Shown here: positions 52,660 to 61,868 of the stretch, in pieces
How positions within the stretch are numbered: position 1 is the first letter of the stretch
Layout: each line of letters begins with the position of its first letter
Assembly: GCF_014349235.1 (NCBI RefSeq)
Contig: NZ_JACSOH010000008.1
Location: forward strand, 120,410 to 184,409
Source: Cytophaga sp. FL35
GTDB lineage: Bacteria; Bacteroidota; Bacteroidia; Flavobacteriales; Flavobacteriaceae
Length of the DNA: 64,000 nt
Direction of reading: 5' to 3'
Made by a program: the position numbers and the translations under genes
The notes under the pieces: model-generated
What the model was told of the DNA's origin: nothing
The model's database searches: none
Seen by the model: only the letters and a program-made list of their open reading frames with translations

Positions 52660-54165
52660 TTAGCTTTTTATCGGAATCAATTTTTCATATCCTAAAAGAT
52701 ATTCTTCAAAAATAACACCGGATTCGTCAATTAACCGGAAGGTGACTTCAGGCTTCTCTTTTTCGGTATTAAAGGTGAATTCTCCAAAGGCTTTGAGGCC
52801 CAAGCCTTCGTACCCAAAAAGCTGGTGGGTATCATCTTCTGCCATGGCTGGCGGACCGGGAACGCCGCCCATACTGGCTATTTCAAATTCATAAAATTCA
52901 AATCCTGAAGGTTGGGGAAGGGTAAAGGCCCTGGCCCCATGCCTATCTCCGCTAATGAGCAAAACCCCATTGATATTTTCTTTTTCAATAAGATTAAAAA
53001 TCTCCTCTCTGGCTTTTATATCCCAAGTACCCCAAGAGTCCTTGGCCTTGGTTACGTAGTCGCTCCACATGGTTCCACTGGAAATTATCTTGAATTTAGC
53101 AGTAGATTTTTGAAGCACCTTTTTGAGCCAAGTCATTTGTTCCTCGCCCAAATATGACCCATAGCGAACTCTTTTCTTTAAATCGCGACAGGAACGGGTG
53201 TCTAGCATGATGATTTCTACATCACCTATTTGCGTGTTGAAGTAAATACCTTCGCCCAAGTTTTTAGGATTGTTCCAATTATCCCGCCACAGGGTGCGCA
53301 AGCTATCCCTGTCTTCCTTTGTGACTCCTTTTGGTAAGCCGCTAAGGTCGTTATTGAGGTAATCATGATCGTCCCAGCTGGCATATATAGGAATATGGGC
53401 AGCCAATTTTTGGAAGGCAGGGGCTACATCACGAAGCAAATAATCACTTCGGTGAAGTCCCCAGTGGGTATCCCGGTCGTCTACGGCCAAATCGCCCAAC
53501 AATAGCATGGCGGTAGGTTCTCTTTCTAAAATTGTTTGGATGAGGTTCGGATTATGCAGGCCTATCTTATGAAATCCCGAAGAAAAGGCAATTCTCGTTT
53601 CGGTTTTTGTGCTTTCTTTAGGAGCGGTATTAAAACGGCCTTTAGCTACTAATTTGTTATCGCCTAAAATCTCATATTTATAGGAGGTTGCAGGATGCAA
53701 TTTATCGACCTTTATCCGGTAGGTCGCACCTGGTTTTTGATGTTGAAAGGGATAGGAATTGACCAGTGTTCCTGATGCGGTATGGATATTCAACTGTAAC
53801 GGTTCAAGGTGGGCAGGCCGCAACCGGAAGGTAATTCCATCGGGTTGAACATCACCGAGCATGGGACCACTGATCAAATCAATTTGATGTTTTTCTGCCA
53901 ATGCAATGATTTTCGGATCGGTAAAAGCTGCTTTTTCTTGCTCGAAAATTGTACGTGATTCCAAATAAAAGGCCAATATGTTGCTTTTAGGTCGGCCATA
54001 ACTTTCTAAAAGTAGACTGTCAATGTAAGGGGTGCCTTGGTGTGCTTGCTTAAGGGTTATATGGTGGCGGGGTTTTACTTCGAGAGATTTTTGACCGAGG
54101 GCTGTTTCTATCAAGGAAAGGAAACAAAGTACAAATAGGTAATTATATACGCTGAAGCTTTTCAT
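52660..54165 (-). CDS. PhoD-family alkaline phosphatase D-like phosphoesterase
   Basis: A 501-residue exported enzyme (signal to about residue 24). An N-terminal beta-domain (about 95-185) precedes the metallophosphatase core: LLLGDLAVDDRD, ASWDDHDYLNND, MLDTRSCRD, ISSGTMWSDY, and SGDRHGAR with the final metal His. These are PhoD-like calcium/iron phosphoesterase features. It would release phosphate from organic esters in the periplasm or outside. It stands alone with gaps of 23 and 204 bases. Confidence 0.88.
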   Translation of the reverse strand: MKSFSVYNYLFVLCFLSLIETALGQKSLEVKPRHHITLKQAHQGTPYIDSLLLESYGRPKSNILAFYLESRTIFEQEKAAFTDPKIIALAEKHQIDLISGPMLGDVQPDGITFRLRPAHLEPLQLNIHTASGTLVNSYPFQHQKPGATYRIKVDKLHPATSYKYEILGDNKLVAKGRFNTAPKESTKTETRIAFSSGFHKIGLHNPNLIQTILEREPTAMLLLGDLAVDDRDTHWGLHRSDYLLRDVAPAFQKLAAHIPIYASWDDHDYLNNDLSGLPKGVTKEDRDSLRTLWRDNWNNPKNLGEGIYFNTQIGDVEIIMLDTRSCRDLKKRVRYGSYLGEEQMTWLKKVLQKSTAKFKIISSGTMWSDYVTKAKDSWGTWDIKAREEIFNLIEKENINGVLLISGDRHGARAFTLPQPSGFEFYEFEIASMGGVPGPPAMAEDDTHQLFGYEGLGLKAFGEFTFNTEKEKPEVTFRLIDESGVIFEEYLLGYEKLIPIKS

Positions 54166-54369
54166 TGGCTAGTTTATTTTTAGGGGACATTCCGTTTCTT
54201 CCTTCAATCCACCAAAAAATATACATACATATGATGGGTTACTATAGCTTGGTTTCATGCCTGGCGAGATAGTTGGTTAATACTGCTTCTAAGGTAAGCA
54301 AGAAATCAGAAAAAATACTTAGGCTATTAAGTGTGACCAATGGACTATCCTTTATTTTGTAAATCAATT

Positions 54370-54948
54370 CTATTTGAGGTGCTCTCCCAGATCTTCTACC
54401 TTTTGCAACCACTTTTTACGAAAAGAATCCTTCGATAGACGAATAGGGCCTATGGCCGTGATTTTTACGGATTTTACGCCTATGAAATGTAGTGTCTGCT
54501 TTTTCATAGCCTTGTGTGACGGACTCCCATTAAAGAATCGGTAATACCATGCGGGTTGGTCCATGGTCGTAATCAAACGGGCCGTTTTACCGGTAAACAG
54601 TTTATCCCACCAAAGGGAACCTTCCCTTTTTTGAAAGGCGAAGCCCGGTAATAGTACCCGGTCCAAAAACCCTTTCATAAGAGCGGGAACGGAGCCCCAC
54701 CATACCGGGTAGACCCATACCAAATGATCGGCCCATTTCAATATTTTTTGGGCTTCCAGCAAGTCGGGTTCCAGTTCGGTACGCTTCCGATAGCCGAATT
54801 GGAGGTTAGGATTAAAGTTGAGGTCTCGAATGTGGATGACCTTAGTGTCGGCCCCTGACTTTTGAGCTCCTTTTAAATAGGCATCCGCTAGGGCGGCATT
54901 AAAACTTTCAGCATCGGGGTGGCCGTTGATGATCAGTATTTTTTTCAT
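54370..54948 (-). CDS. NAD(P)H-dependent oxidoreductase (flavodoxin-like fold)
   Basis: A 192-residue FMN/FAD protein of the NQO1/KefF-YrkL type. Seen: ILIINGHPDAESFNAALADAYLKGA at the N-terminus (flavin phosphate binding) and WVYPVWWGSVPALMKGFLDRVLLPGFAF (about 78-105). It probably reduces quinones or similar electrophiles. It lies 12 bases after a small membrane-protein gene and is part of a group led by a Crp/Fnr-type regulator. Confidence 0.88.
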   Translation of the reverse strand: MKKILIINGHPDAESFNAALADAYLKGAQKSGADTKVIHIRDLNFNPNLQFGYRKRTELEPDLLEAQKILKWADHLVWVYPVWWGSVPALMKGFLDRVLLPGFAFQKREGSLWWDKLFTGKTARLITTMDQPAWYYRFFNGSPSHKAMKKQTLHFIGVKSVKITAIGPIRLSKDSFRKKWLQKVEDLGEHLK

Positions 54949-54960
54949 GGTATGTAATGT

Positions 54961-55293
54961 TTAGAGTAAGAACTTTAGCTTTTTCTCAAAAAGAGTATGG
55001 GTCAGGTTGCTACGAAGAAAAAAGTGATAGCAAATAAAACAAAGTGGCAGACTGAGGGAGATGGTACAAACCACAAAGGTCAAGACCCCACCAAAAGTCG
55101 CCAATACTTGGGTGTCGCGTTGATCCATAAACGCAATTCGTTCCAGATGGGTGGCAAGATATACTTGTACCTCGCTACTATATCCATAAAATCGAATGAA
55201 GGTTTCGTATAGCAGCCATGCTGGATAAAACCATTTACGGATGGTTGCCCACCATGGCCCCCAAATAGATGGCGGAGTTTGCTTTTCTTCCAT
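54961..55293 (-). CDS. Small membrane protein of unknown function
   Basis: A 110-residue protein with a Trp-rich start (SIWGPWWATIRKWFYPAWLLYETF) and one clear membrane helix (about 66-92; LATFGGVLTFVVCTISLSLPLCFICYHFF). No family was recognised. It is between the Crp/Fnr-type gene (54 bases away) and the oxidoreductase gene (12 bases), all on the minus strand. Confidence 0.6.
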   Translation of the reverse strand: MEEKQTPPSIWGPWWATIRKWFYPAWLLYETFIRFYGYSSEVQVYLATHLERIAFMDQRDTQVLATFGGVLTFVVCTISLSLPLCFICYHFFLRSNLTHTLFEKKLKFLL

Positions 55294-55347
55294 GTCTTCC
55301 TTTTTTACAAAGGACTTTCTATTGGAGGAAAATTCATTTGATATACA

Positions 55348-55929
55348 TCAAATTCGGTACTTGGGGCTACGAATGCGACTCAAAGTCTCTAAAGTAATGC
55401 CTAAATATGAGGCGATATGGGTTAACGGAACCCGGTTGGTAATGTTGGGATACATGGTAAGTAAATGCCGAAAACGGTCCTCGGCCCTATTGAACTGAAT
55501 AGCGTTCAGGCGTTCGCACAGCCCTAGTAAGGTTTCGGTAACGACCTCCCGAATAAAGCGCTCAAATTCATGGTGTGCTTGCGTCATTTGATCCATTAAA
55601 TCTTTGGTGAATTCAAGTACGGTAGCATCTTCCAAAAATTCTACGTAGTGCGGACTCGGTTTATCGCTAAAAAAGCTCACAATAGGGGCCATAAACTGAT
55701 GCTCGAACGTAAACCAATCCGAGATATCCTTTCCATCTTTAAGGTAATAGGCTCGGCCACACCCCTCTATAATCAAGAAAGCTTTTTTAGAATACTGCCC
55801 TTCACGTACTACCACATCGCCTTTATTGTAGAAGCCCATCGTAGCATGTTCTAAAAAGGCTTCCTTACATTCCGATGACAGAGGTGCGTAACTTTTCTCT
55901 AATTGTTGAAAGACGAGATCAGGGTTCAT
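55348..55929 (-). CDS. Crp/Fnr-family transcriptional regulator
   Basis: A 193-residue regulator from ATG 55929 (MNPDLVFQQLEKSYAPLS); an earlier in-frame start at 55989 would add 20 residues. Sensor domain about 10-120 (GDVVVREGQYSKKAFLIIEGCGRAYYLKDGKDISDWF) and a C-terminal helix-turn-helix (about 165-190; PLTHIASYLGITLETLSRIR). No Fnr-type Cys cluster. It probably controls the two following genes, including the oxidoreductase. Confidence 0.85.
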   Translation of the reverse strand: MNPDLVFQQLEKSYAPLSSECKEAFLEHATMGFYNKGDVVVREGQYSKKAFLIIEGCGRAYYLKDGKDISDWFTFEHQFMAPIVSFFSDKPSPHYVEFLEDATVLEFTKDLMDQMTQAHHEFERFIREVVTETLLGLCERLNAIQFNRAEDRFRHLLTMYPNITNRVPLTHIASYLGITLETLSRIRSPKYRI

Positions 55930-56049
55930 AGAAATAGCAATAAGGCCAGATGACCTGTACAAGGTAGTACATTCTTTTAATTGAACCACCTTTACTTTTC
56001 TGTAATTGCGGTAGTCTTTGAAGTAATCAAGGAAATCTAAAACTCTTTG

Positions 56050-57066
56050 TTAATTGTTCCAGTTAATAGGGTAGTCCGCTTCGGTATATCCAATCACCCA
56101 TGGCCAATAGTTAGGTTCTTTTACCCCGTGAAACCACAAGCGCATTTTACCATTATTAATGATACCATCGGGGGCGGTCACTTCATTGTCCCAATCGAAT
56201 TGGGGTGTTACGATTACTTCCGGATAAATGTCATACCCACTTGCGAAAGACGTTGACCGTGCGATGCCAATACTTTTGTCCGTAGAAAAGGGAATGTACC
56301 AAAATCCGTCATCTGCTTTGATCAAACTGGCTTCGTTGATATCGGGACTATAAGTTACGTCCGAGCCAATGAGAATGGGATCCTCGATTTTTGTCCACTG
56401 TATTCCATCAGAGGAAGTGGCCCCCAAAATTTTGATACCCGCATTACTGCCGGTCCAGTTATCGGTTACGTTCCAACCGGCATAGATCATGTAGTAGGTG
56501 CCATTCTCGTATACCACCCCCGGACTGGTCATGGCATGCCGGTCATGGGTGTTTTCATTGCTGGTGTCACGGTTAATTATAGGTTGCTCCAAACTTTCTG
56601 CCACCCTGTTAAAATCAATACCATTGGTAGAAATGGCCATTCCTATTTCGTAGTTCTCTACATGCGGATTGTCACTCTCACCTTCGCGATAACCGGAATA
56701 GTACATTTTGTAAGTATCGTTTACTTTAATGACTTCTACAGTTTCCAGCGTATTGTCCCAAGCATCGGGGCGTCGCGATAAGGCGATATAGTCGGTAGAC
56801 TGATTCTGGGGGCGGTGCCAGTTACTGCCATTATTCGTTGAAAAAGCCACTCCAATACCCTCTTCGGCAGAATAGTACATAAAAAGGGTATCGTTCGCTA
56901 TTAATATAGATGGGTCTGCTGCCAGCCCGAAAGGGCTCTCGTAGACGGGATGTTCGCTCCGTGTAAAAAGAGATGTTTCTTGGGGTTCCGAAGTACCTGG
57001 GTCATCGCTGGAACAAGCGGTAAGTACCAAAGAAATAAGGAAGATAAAACTTAAAATTTTTGTCAT
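56050..57066 (-). CDS. Five-bladed beta-propeller lipoprotein (GH43/GH32/GH130-like)
   Basis: A 338-residue lipoprotein (LVLTAC, Cys18, with the outer-surface-type SSDDPG after it). Repeated propeller strands: GLAADPSILIANDTLFMYYSAEEG, TVEVIKVNDTYKMYYSGYREG, TSPGVVYENGTYYMIYAGWN and NEASLIKADDGFWYIPFST. Acidic residues at blade starts suit a glycosidase or glycan phosphorylase-like protein, but the catalytic set was not fixed. It may bind or cleave glycan at the cell surface. Confidence 0.7.
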   Translation of the reverse strand: MTKILSFIFLISLVLTACSSDDPGTSEPQETSLFTRSEHPVYESPFGLAADPSILIANDTLFMYYSAEEGIGVAFSTNNGSNWHRPQNQSTDYIALSRRPDAWDNTLETVEVIKVNDTYKMYYSGYREGESDNPHVENYEIGMAISTNGIDFNRVAESLEQPIINRDTSNENTHDRHAMTSPGVVYENGTYYMIYAGWNVTDNWTGSNAGIKILGATSSDGIQWTKIEDPILIGSDVTYSPDINEASLIKADDGFWYIPFSTDKSIGIARSTSFASGYDIYPEVIVTPQFDWDNEVTAPDGIINNGKMRLWFHGVKEPNYWPWVIGYTEADYPINWNN

Positions 57067-57250
57067 ATCAGAACAGGTTATTGTCTAAAATCCTAACGCT
57101 CACTGATGTGTAAAAGTACATCGAACCATTAATTCATTTAGCATCTGCTCTACTGTAGAAAGAATGCTCTAAAAACTAAATTGCCAATTAAGATACAGAT
57201 ATTGAAGGTGTGCTTTGAGAAGCTTTCATAGTGGATAGCTTGATAAAGGT

Positions 57251-57718
57251 TTAATCCCATACATTAGGCCTATCAATTTTCATGGCCCTTAAATAGGACA
57301 TAAATTGGCCTGCATGAACAGCTTCATGATAGCCTATTCTTAGCAAATAGGTTGCAAGTTTTTTACTTGCACCATTACCGGGATGGATAATAGTGGTTTC
57401 GCTAAGTTGCTTATCTGAAAATTGCTGAATACTGTCCAAAAAAGTTTTTCGGTGTGGTTCGGCAAATTCAAGTTCTTCTTTCAAATTGGTTATAGGGCGA
57501 TTCTTCCAAGGCGTCTTATAGTTTTCCATAGATTTCCCATTGATAATCCTATTCCAACCGTAATCCGCTTCCAACACATGACGGATTATTTCTCCTGCAC
57601 TCATGGCGTTGGGGTCAGGTTTCCAAAGAAATTGGTTTTCAGGCAAGGCACGCCAAAGTAGGATGCTCCTTCTTCTGATTTCCGACAAGTTTAAAACAAT
57701 CAATTCGGATGAGGTCAT
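57251..57718 (-). CDS. DinB-family protein
   Basis: A 155-residue four-helix-bundle protein of the DinB/YfiT superfamily. The three metal-ligand His positions appear in IIRHVLEADYGW and GYHEAVHAGQFMSYLRAM. Members are thiol-dependent metal enzymes or have unknown function. It has an open gap of 184 bases on the upstream neighbour's side and shares a strand with the esterase gene. Confidence 0.83.
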   Translation of the reverse strand: MTSSELIVLNLSEIRRRSILLWRALPENQFLWKPDPNAMSAGEIIRHVLEADYGWNRIINGKSMENYKTPWKNRPITNLKEELEFAEPHRKTFLDSIQQFSDKQLSETTIIHPGNGASKKLATYLLRIGYHEAVHAGQFMSYLRAMKIDRPNVWD

Positions 57719-57837
57719 TTTTTAAATGTTGGAATTACGATTAAATGAAAAATATATAAAGAGGGTGCTTACTAGAAAACAGGGCGGCTTAAAATCAGTT
57801 TTTCTACAGGAGCTAAGGGATTATTTACTTCAACAGT

Positions 57838-57880
57838 TCAATCTTCACCTCTGCCCAATAGGCTCGTATAGTTGTTTTAC
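57838..57880 (-). pseudogene. Remnant of a SnoaL-like gene end
   Basis: About 43 bases closely match the last codons of the intact SnoaL-like gene at 59552-59923 (aligned blocks 57835-57880 and 59549-59598 with three mismatches and two small gaps). On the minus strand it would read TTIRAYLGRGED-stop if one base were restored within TATTGGGC; as it stands it is frameshifted. It abuts the stop codon of the esterase gene. It is thus the stump of a second SnoaL copy. Confidence 0.6.
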
Positions 57881-59463
57881 TTGGTTCCAATCAAGGATAT
57901 TATCCCATCAGAAAGCGTTCCACGCCAATTTACATAGCTATGCCCTCCTTTAAATTCGTGATAATCCACCTTATATCCCTTTAATTCAAGAATATCCCTG
58001 AATTGTCTATTCATCCCTAACATAGATGCGCCCGCATCATACAATCCAACATCCATATAGAATCTGACCGGTAAAAGTTCACTGTTCTTATATGCAGATA
58101 TCAATTTTCCATCGTATTCAGGATAAATCCAGTGATTTTCATTCTTACCTGCTGTTATCCAATACGAACCAGATTGTGAAAGAACATTGCCAATTACATC
58201 GGAATGCCGTAAAGCGGTAAAACTAGCCGCAAAACCACCTCGGCTAGAACCTGCCAAAACTATTTTATCGGATTCTGGATATATGGAGTAATCTGTGCGT
58301 ATTTTGGGGATTAGTTCCGTGGCAATAAAATCTCCAAATTTTTCACTGACCATATCTTTATTTCGTGTTCCCATAGACCATACCAAAACCGTTACGGTTG
58401 GAGGAATTTTTTTCTCTGCCAAAAGATTGTCCATAATGGTAGCTGTAGGAACTCTGGGGCTACGGTCCAACCTACCGCCATAGGATTCCCCGTCAAAAAT
58501 TATAAGTAAATGGTGTGCTTGTTCGGCATCATAGTTAGAAGGTAGGTGAATAGTTATTTTCCTTTCTTCACCTAAAGTTTCACTTTTAATGGATTTTTCC
58601 ACCATTGTCCCTTTCTTAACATTTTCTTTTACTATTATATAAGGTTGTTCTGGGGCATTGGGCATTTCTAAAATCCCGTCGTAGGCATGCTCTAGATTTC
58701 TAGTTTCAATTTCGTTGTTAGGGCCGGCCTTTTCTAGGATAAAGTAATTAAATCCGTAATTAAACCGGGCATCAATAGGGACTTTCTGCGTAACAAAATG
58801 TAGGTTTGAATTTGGTAAGCGTTGAAACCGTAACCCCAAAAAGTCAGGACCACCGCTTAGCATAACATACTCTGTATGAGGGGTAGGTACGCAAAAATAC
58901 GTTACTAACATATGGGTGCTATCTCCCGGAATAGGCTCTATAATATGTCTGCTGGACTTACTTGCCAAAAATGTATCAATGGCAGAAGAATCGGTCAATG
59001 TGGATTTCCATAAATTAAAAAGGGTGCTTGTGGGTAGCTCTTTTCTTGAAATGCGTTCCATGTTTTGGGATAAACTCACTATTTGGTCCGTGGTAAGGGT
59101 GTAACGCCCCTTTGAACCTTTCTCCAGGGAACGAATTACAAACTTGTAGTATCCAGTCTGATCAGCCGTAATGTCAAAAGTGTTATCGCCCTTTTTACTC
59201 TTGGCTATATCAATTTGCTCAAGAAATTTTCCATCCGGGCTGTAAACATCCAGTTTCAGGTCAATTCCATCTTGGGTGACCTTACCAATAACAGCCATTC
59301 CATTAGTTAGATGAAGAGTGTAATCATGATTTTCCCCGTCCGATATTTTTTTGTCAAAGGTTTCCCCTTGTAAAAGTATTTTTGGTGAATCTGACTGGGC
59401 AAAAACACACGTTTTATAAAAAAGTATCAGGGTTAGAAATAAGAATTTGCCAGGTATGTTCAT
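57877..59463 (-). CDS. Exported Fes/EstA-type esterase (alpha/beta hydrolase fold)
   Basis: A 528-residue exported protein (signal to about residue 22). Residues about 28-120 are a beta-sandwich like bacterial pre-peptidase domains (GETFDKKISDGENHDYTLHL, FDITADQTGYYKFVIRS). From about 285 it is an esterase of the enterochelin-esterase type: LLIIFDGESYGGR, nucleophile in LAGSSRGGFAASF, acid in YMDVGLYDAGA and His in FKGGHSYVNWRG. Substrate unknown. Its stop lies in a piece of duplicated SnoaL sequence, with the intact SnoaL gene directly upstream, so this gene may have moved in. Confidence 0.85.
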   Translation of the reverse strand: MNIPGKFLFLTLILFYKTCVFAQSDSPKILLQGETFDKKISDGENHDYTLHLTNGMAVIGKVTQDGIDLKLDVYSPDGKFLEQIDIAKSKKGDNTFDITADQTGYYKFVIRSLEKGSKGRYTLTTDQIVSLSQNMERISRKELPTSTLFNLWKSTLTDSSAIDTFLASKSSRHIIEPIPGDSTHMLVTYFCVPTPHTEYVMLSGGPDFLGLRFQRLPNSNLHFVTQKVPIDARFNYGFNYFILEKAGPNNEIETRNLEHAYDGILEMPNAPEQPYIIVKENVKKGTMVEKSIKSETLGEERKITIHLPSNYDAEQAHHLLIIFDGESYGGRLDRSPRVPTATIMDNLLAEKKIPPTVTVLVWSMGTRNKDMVSEKFGDFIATELIPKIRTDYSIYPESDKIVLAGSSRGGFAASFTALRHSDVIGNVLSQSGSYWITAGKNENHWIYPEYDGKLISAYKNSELLPVRFYMDVGLYDAGASMLGMNRQFRDILELKGYKVDYHEFKGGHSYVNWRGTLSDGIISLIGTK

Positions 59464-59551
59464 TAATACAATTTTATTTTTGGATTGTGTCAGCTCGTTT
59501 TTCAGTGGGAAAAACCTACTTTAAAAAGTTGTTATAATGTGGTTATGTAGT

Positions 59552-59923
59552 TCAATCATCACCTCTGCCCAAGTAGGCACGTATAGATGTGATTTTACCT
59601 TCCGCATTAAACGTAATAACGTCCACCACATAAAGTTCTTCGGTAGCGTCCACCACAATTTTGAGCTCTGCCGCTACGGTATCTTCGTTTTCATAAGTAG
59701 CGAGTACCTCAATTTCTATCGTATCGGCGTTTTTAAAATTTTTACGTGTTTCACTTAGGGCCTTTTCCTTGCCTTCAACGCGAATTTTCCAGTCACGTAG
59801 CACAATATCCTCCGCAAAGAGTTCTTCTATACCTTTTATATCTTTTTCTTCATATCTCTTGAGGTATAAAAGGCATCGGTATTTATGGCTGGGTACGTTG
59901 TGGGATTCATTGCTTAGGTTCAT
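59552..59923 (-). CDS. SnoaL/NTF2-like protein
   Basis: A 123-residue cone-shaped alpha+beta-barrel protein: KRYEEKDIKGIEELFAEDIVLRDWKIRVEGKEKALSETRKNF then beta-strands IEIEVLATYENEDTVAAELKIVVDATEELYVVDVITFNAEGKITSIRAYLGRGDD. Such proteins are isomerases, hydrolases or ligand-binders; the role is unknown. A fragment of a second copy lies 1.67 kb away at the far end of the esterase gene. Confidence 0.82.
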   Translation of the reverse strand: MNLSNESHNVPSHKYRCLLYLKRYEEKDIKGIEELFAEDIVLRDWKIRVEGKEKALSETRKNFKNADTIEIEVLATYENEDTVAAELKIVVDATEELYVVDVITFNAEGKITSIRAYLGRGDD

Positions 59924-60226
59924 GGGGAGTACATTTTAGTTTTAAGTAGGCGAAATGTTTTTTTTGCTGCGTGGGTTACCAATTATTTAAAAATGACAAG
60001 AATTTGAGTTCGTTCAATGTTTTACCAAATAAGTATGGTAGCTCTTAAGGGCTGTTTTGGTCTTGAGGTGTTTAAAATTTTAGTAATGTGGTTTTGTCAA
60101 TGTTTAAGTTTACAAATAAAATGTTTTGTAAACCTTGAAGTTGACAAAATACGGATATTACGAGGGATCTTCAAATTTCATTCCATCTACCGGATCTATG
60201 GAGTATGGACGCTTCATCCCGTCTTT
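59924..60226. other. Intergenic region of 303 bases
   Basis: Promoter side of the SnoaL gene and the end of the alpha/beta hydrolase gene. Two plus-strand open frames (60017-60361, 60135-60398) overlap the hydrolase gene in the opposite sense and look spurious. Nothing else was seen. Confidence 0.5.
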
Positions 60227-61093
60227 TTATTCCCCAAGAATACCTTGCAACTCCTTGTTAAACCGTTCCGGGGCTTCCATGTTCAACAGATGGGCAACGT
60301 TAGGCAGGATTATTTTTTTGGAACGGGGAATACGCCGGTGGTATTCTTCTGCAATCTGTAGTATGTCTTCCGCATCCTCGCTGCCAATGATGATATAGGT
60401 TGGAACTTGAATTTCTTCCAGCCGTTTGCGGGCAGGAATGCTGTCCAAGGCGGACCAATCTTCTTGCCAATGGTTCCTCATAGTGCTATAAACCATCTCC
60501 AAACTACGTTGGTGAAAATCGGGATGTAAATCATTGGGGTTTCTTCGCGGACCTACCACCCAGTTCTGGTGGAACAGCTTTGCCGCTCGTAGGGTATCGC
60601 CTTTTTTGATGGCTTCTTGGCGCCATTGGTAATTTTTGAGGGCCACGGAATCCTGAAAATACTCCCAGCCGTTAAGTCCGGGGGAGACCAGCACCAGCTT
60701 CTCCAATTTTTCCGGGTAGTTCAGGGTGAAATCCACACACAGCATAGCGCCCCAAGAAAGGCCGATTAAGGTATATTTTTCCTCAGGATGATTTTTAGTA
60801 ATCTCACGAATAATTTCATGTCCTCTTACGGGTTCACCGGAAGCAATGGTTTTCCCGTGTCCCAAATCGGAAAAACGTATAAGGGTGTGGGTATCTTTGA
60901 AGGCTTCCACCTGGGGTTGCCACATGTTCAAATCCAGATAGCCTCCATGTACAAAAAGTAAAGGTTTTCCCTTTCCGGTGGTCTTCAGTTGAATCTTATG
61001 CTGTTTAAAATGCAAAAAGCTTTCCTTATCATCATTGGACTTTTCCTTGCAGGAAAGCAGGCACAAGATGAAACATGTGAGTAACGTTTTCAC
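60227..61093 (-). CDS. Alpha/beta hydrolase lipoprotein
   Basis: A 288-residue hydrolase with a lipoprotein signal (TCFILCLLSC, Cys15). LLFVHGGYLDLNMWQPQ holds the oxyanion region, GLSWGAMLCVDF the nucleophile elbow (Gly-x-Ser-x-Gly), YIIIGSEDAED the acid and LPNVAHLLNMEAPE the His. It could be an esterase or epoxide-hydrolase-like enzyme; the substrate is unknown. It has same-strand neighbours on both sides. Confidence 0.85.
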   Translation of the reverse strand: MKTLLTCFILCLLSCKEKSNDDKESFLHFKQHKIQLKTTGKGKPLLFVHGGYLDLNMWQPQVEAFKDTHTLIRFSDLGHGKTIASGEPVRGHEIIREITKNHPEEKYTLIGLSWGAMLCVDFTLNYPEKLEKLVLVSPGLNGWEYFQDSVALKNYQWRQEAIKKGDTLRAAKLFHQNWVVGPRRNPNDLHPDFHQRSLEMVYSTMRNHWQEDWSALDSIPARKRLEEIQVPTYIIIGSEDAEDILQIAEEYHRRIPRSKKIILPNVAHLLNMEAPERFNKELQGILGE

Positions 61094-61172
61094 CCAATCT
61101 TCGTTTAGGTTATCTAAAATACAAAATAGCTATTTGATGTCTATCCCAAGTACGCGGAGGTCTTTAATACAT

Positions 61173-61796
61173 TTATTCCACAAGCTTATCCAAATCGGCG
61201 CCCGTTAGGTGCTGTACATTTCGGGTGATTTTTTCTATATCCCAATCCCACCACTGCAGCTCCAATAGCTGGGCGATCACTTCCTCCGGAAACCTTTTTT
61301 TGATTTCCTTGGCGGGATTGCCCCCCACAATGGAATAGGGGGGCACATCTTTTACTACGGTAGCGTTGGTGGCAATAATGGCACCGTCTCCAATGGTCAC
61401 CCCGGCCATAATGGTCGCATTGTACCCGATCCACACATCGTTGCCAATGGTGATATTGCCCTTTTTAGGATATTCCTTGCCGTCCATGGCCTGTTCCCAA
61501 CCCTTACCGAAAATCGCAAAAGGGTAGGTAGACAAGGAATCTGTTAGGTGATTGGCCCCGTTCATGATAAAGGTAACGCCCGAAGCAATCATACAGAACT
61601 TGCCAATGATCAATTGGTCGCCTATAAAGTCAAAAAGGTATTTGACGTTCTTTTCAAAATTCTCCACGTTTTCAAAATCATCGTAGTAGGTATAGTCGCC
61701 CACAATGATGTTGGGATTTTTAATGACGTTCTTTAAAAAACAAAGCCGGTCATAATGCGGAAGCGGAAATTTCGTGTCCTTATCGGGTCCTGTCAT
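61173..61796 (-). CDS. Vat/CatB-type xenobiotic O-acetyltransferase
   Basis: A 207-residue left-handed beta-helix enzyme closely like the streptogramin A acetyltransferases (Vat) and CatB: MTGPDKDTKFPLPHYDRLCFLKNVIKNPNIIVGDYTYYDD, IGKFCMIASGVTFIMNGANHL with the catalytic-site Asn-His, and hexapeptide repeats TIGNDVWIGYNATIMAGVTIGDGAIIATNATVVK. The family uses acetyl-CoA to inactivate antibiotics, but many environmental members act on unknown substrates, so resistance is not proven. It is next to the cassette-like region. Confidence 0.88.
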   Translation of the reverse strand: MTGPDKDTKFPLPHYDRLCFLKNVIKNPNIIVGDYTYYDDFENVENFEKNVKYLFDFIGDQLIIGKFCMIASGVTFIMNGANHLTDSLSTYPFAIFGKGWEQAMDGKEYPKKGNITIGNDVWIGYNATIMAGVTIGDGAIIATNATVVKDVPPYSIVGGNPAKEIKKRFPEEVIAQLLELQWWDWDIEKITRNVQHLTGADLDKLVE

Positions 61797-61868
61797 TGGA
61801 GTTGGTTTTTTTACGTTTTACAGACTTGTACACCTGTCCCACTTGGGCAGAACGTTTACACCTATGGG

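Noticed and set aside
60017..60398. Two plus-strand frames opposite the alpha/beta hydrolase end
   Set aside because: Overlap a well-supported hydrolase gene and are Phe/Cys-rich with no motif.
61186..61434. Minus-strand frame in the Vat gene rich in Arg and Cys
   Set aside because: Alternate frame of the acetyltransferase; apparent Cys-His motifs are by-products of hexapeptide coding.
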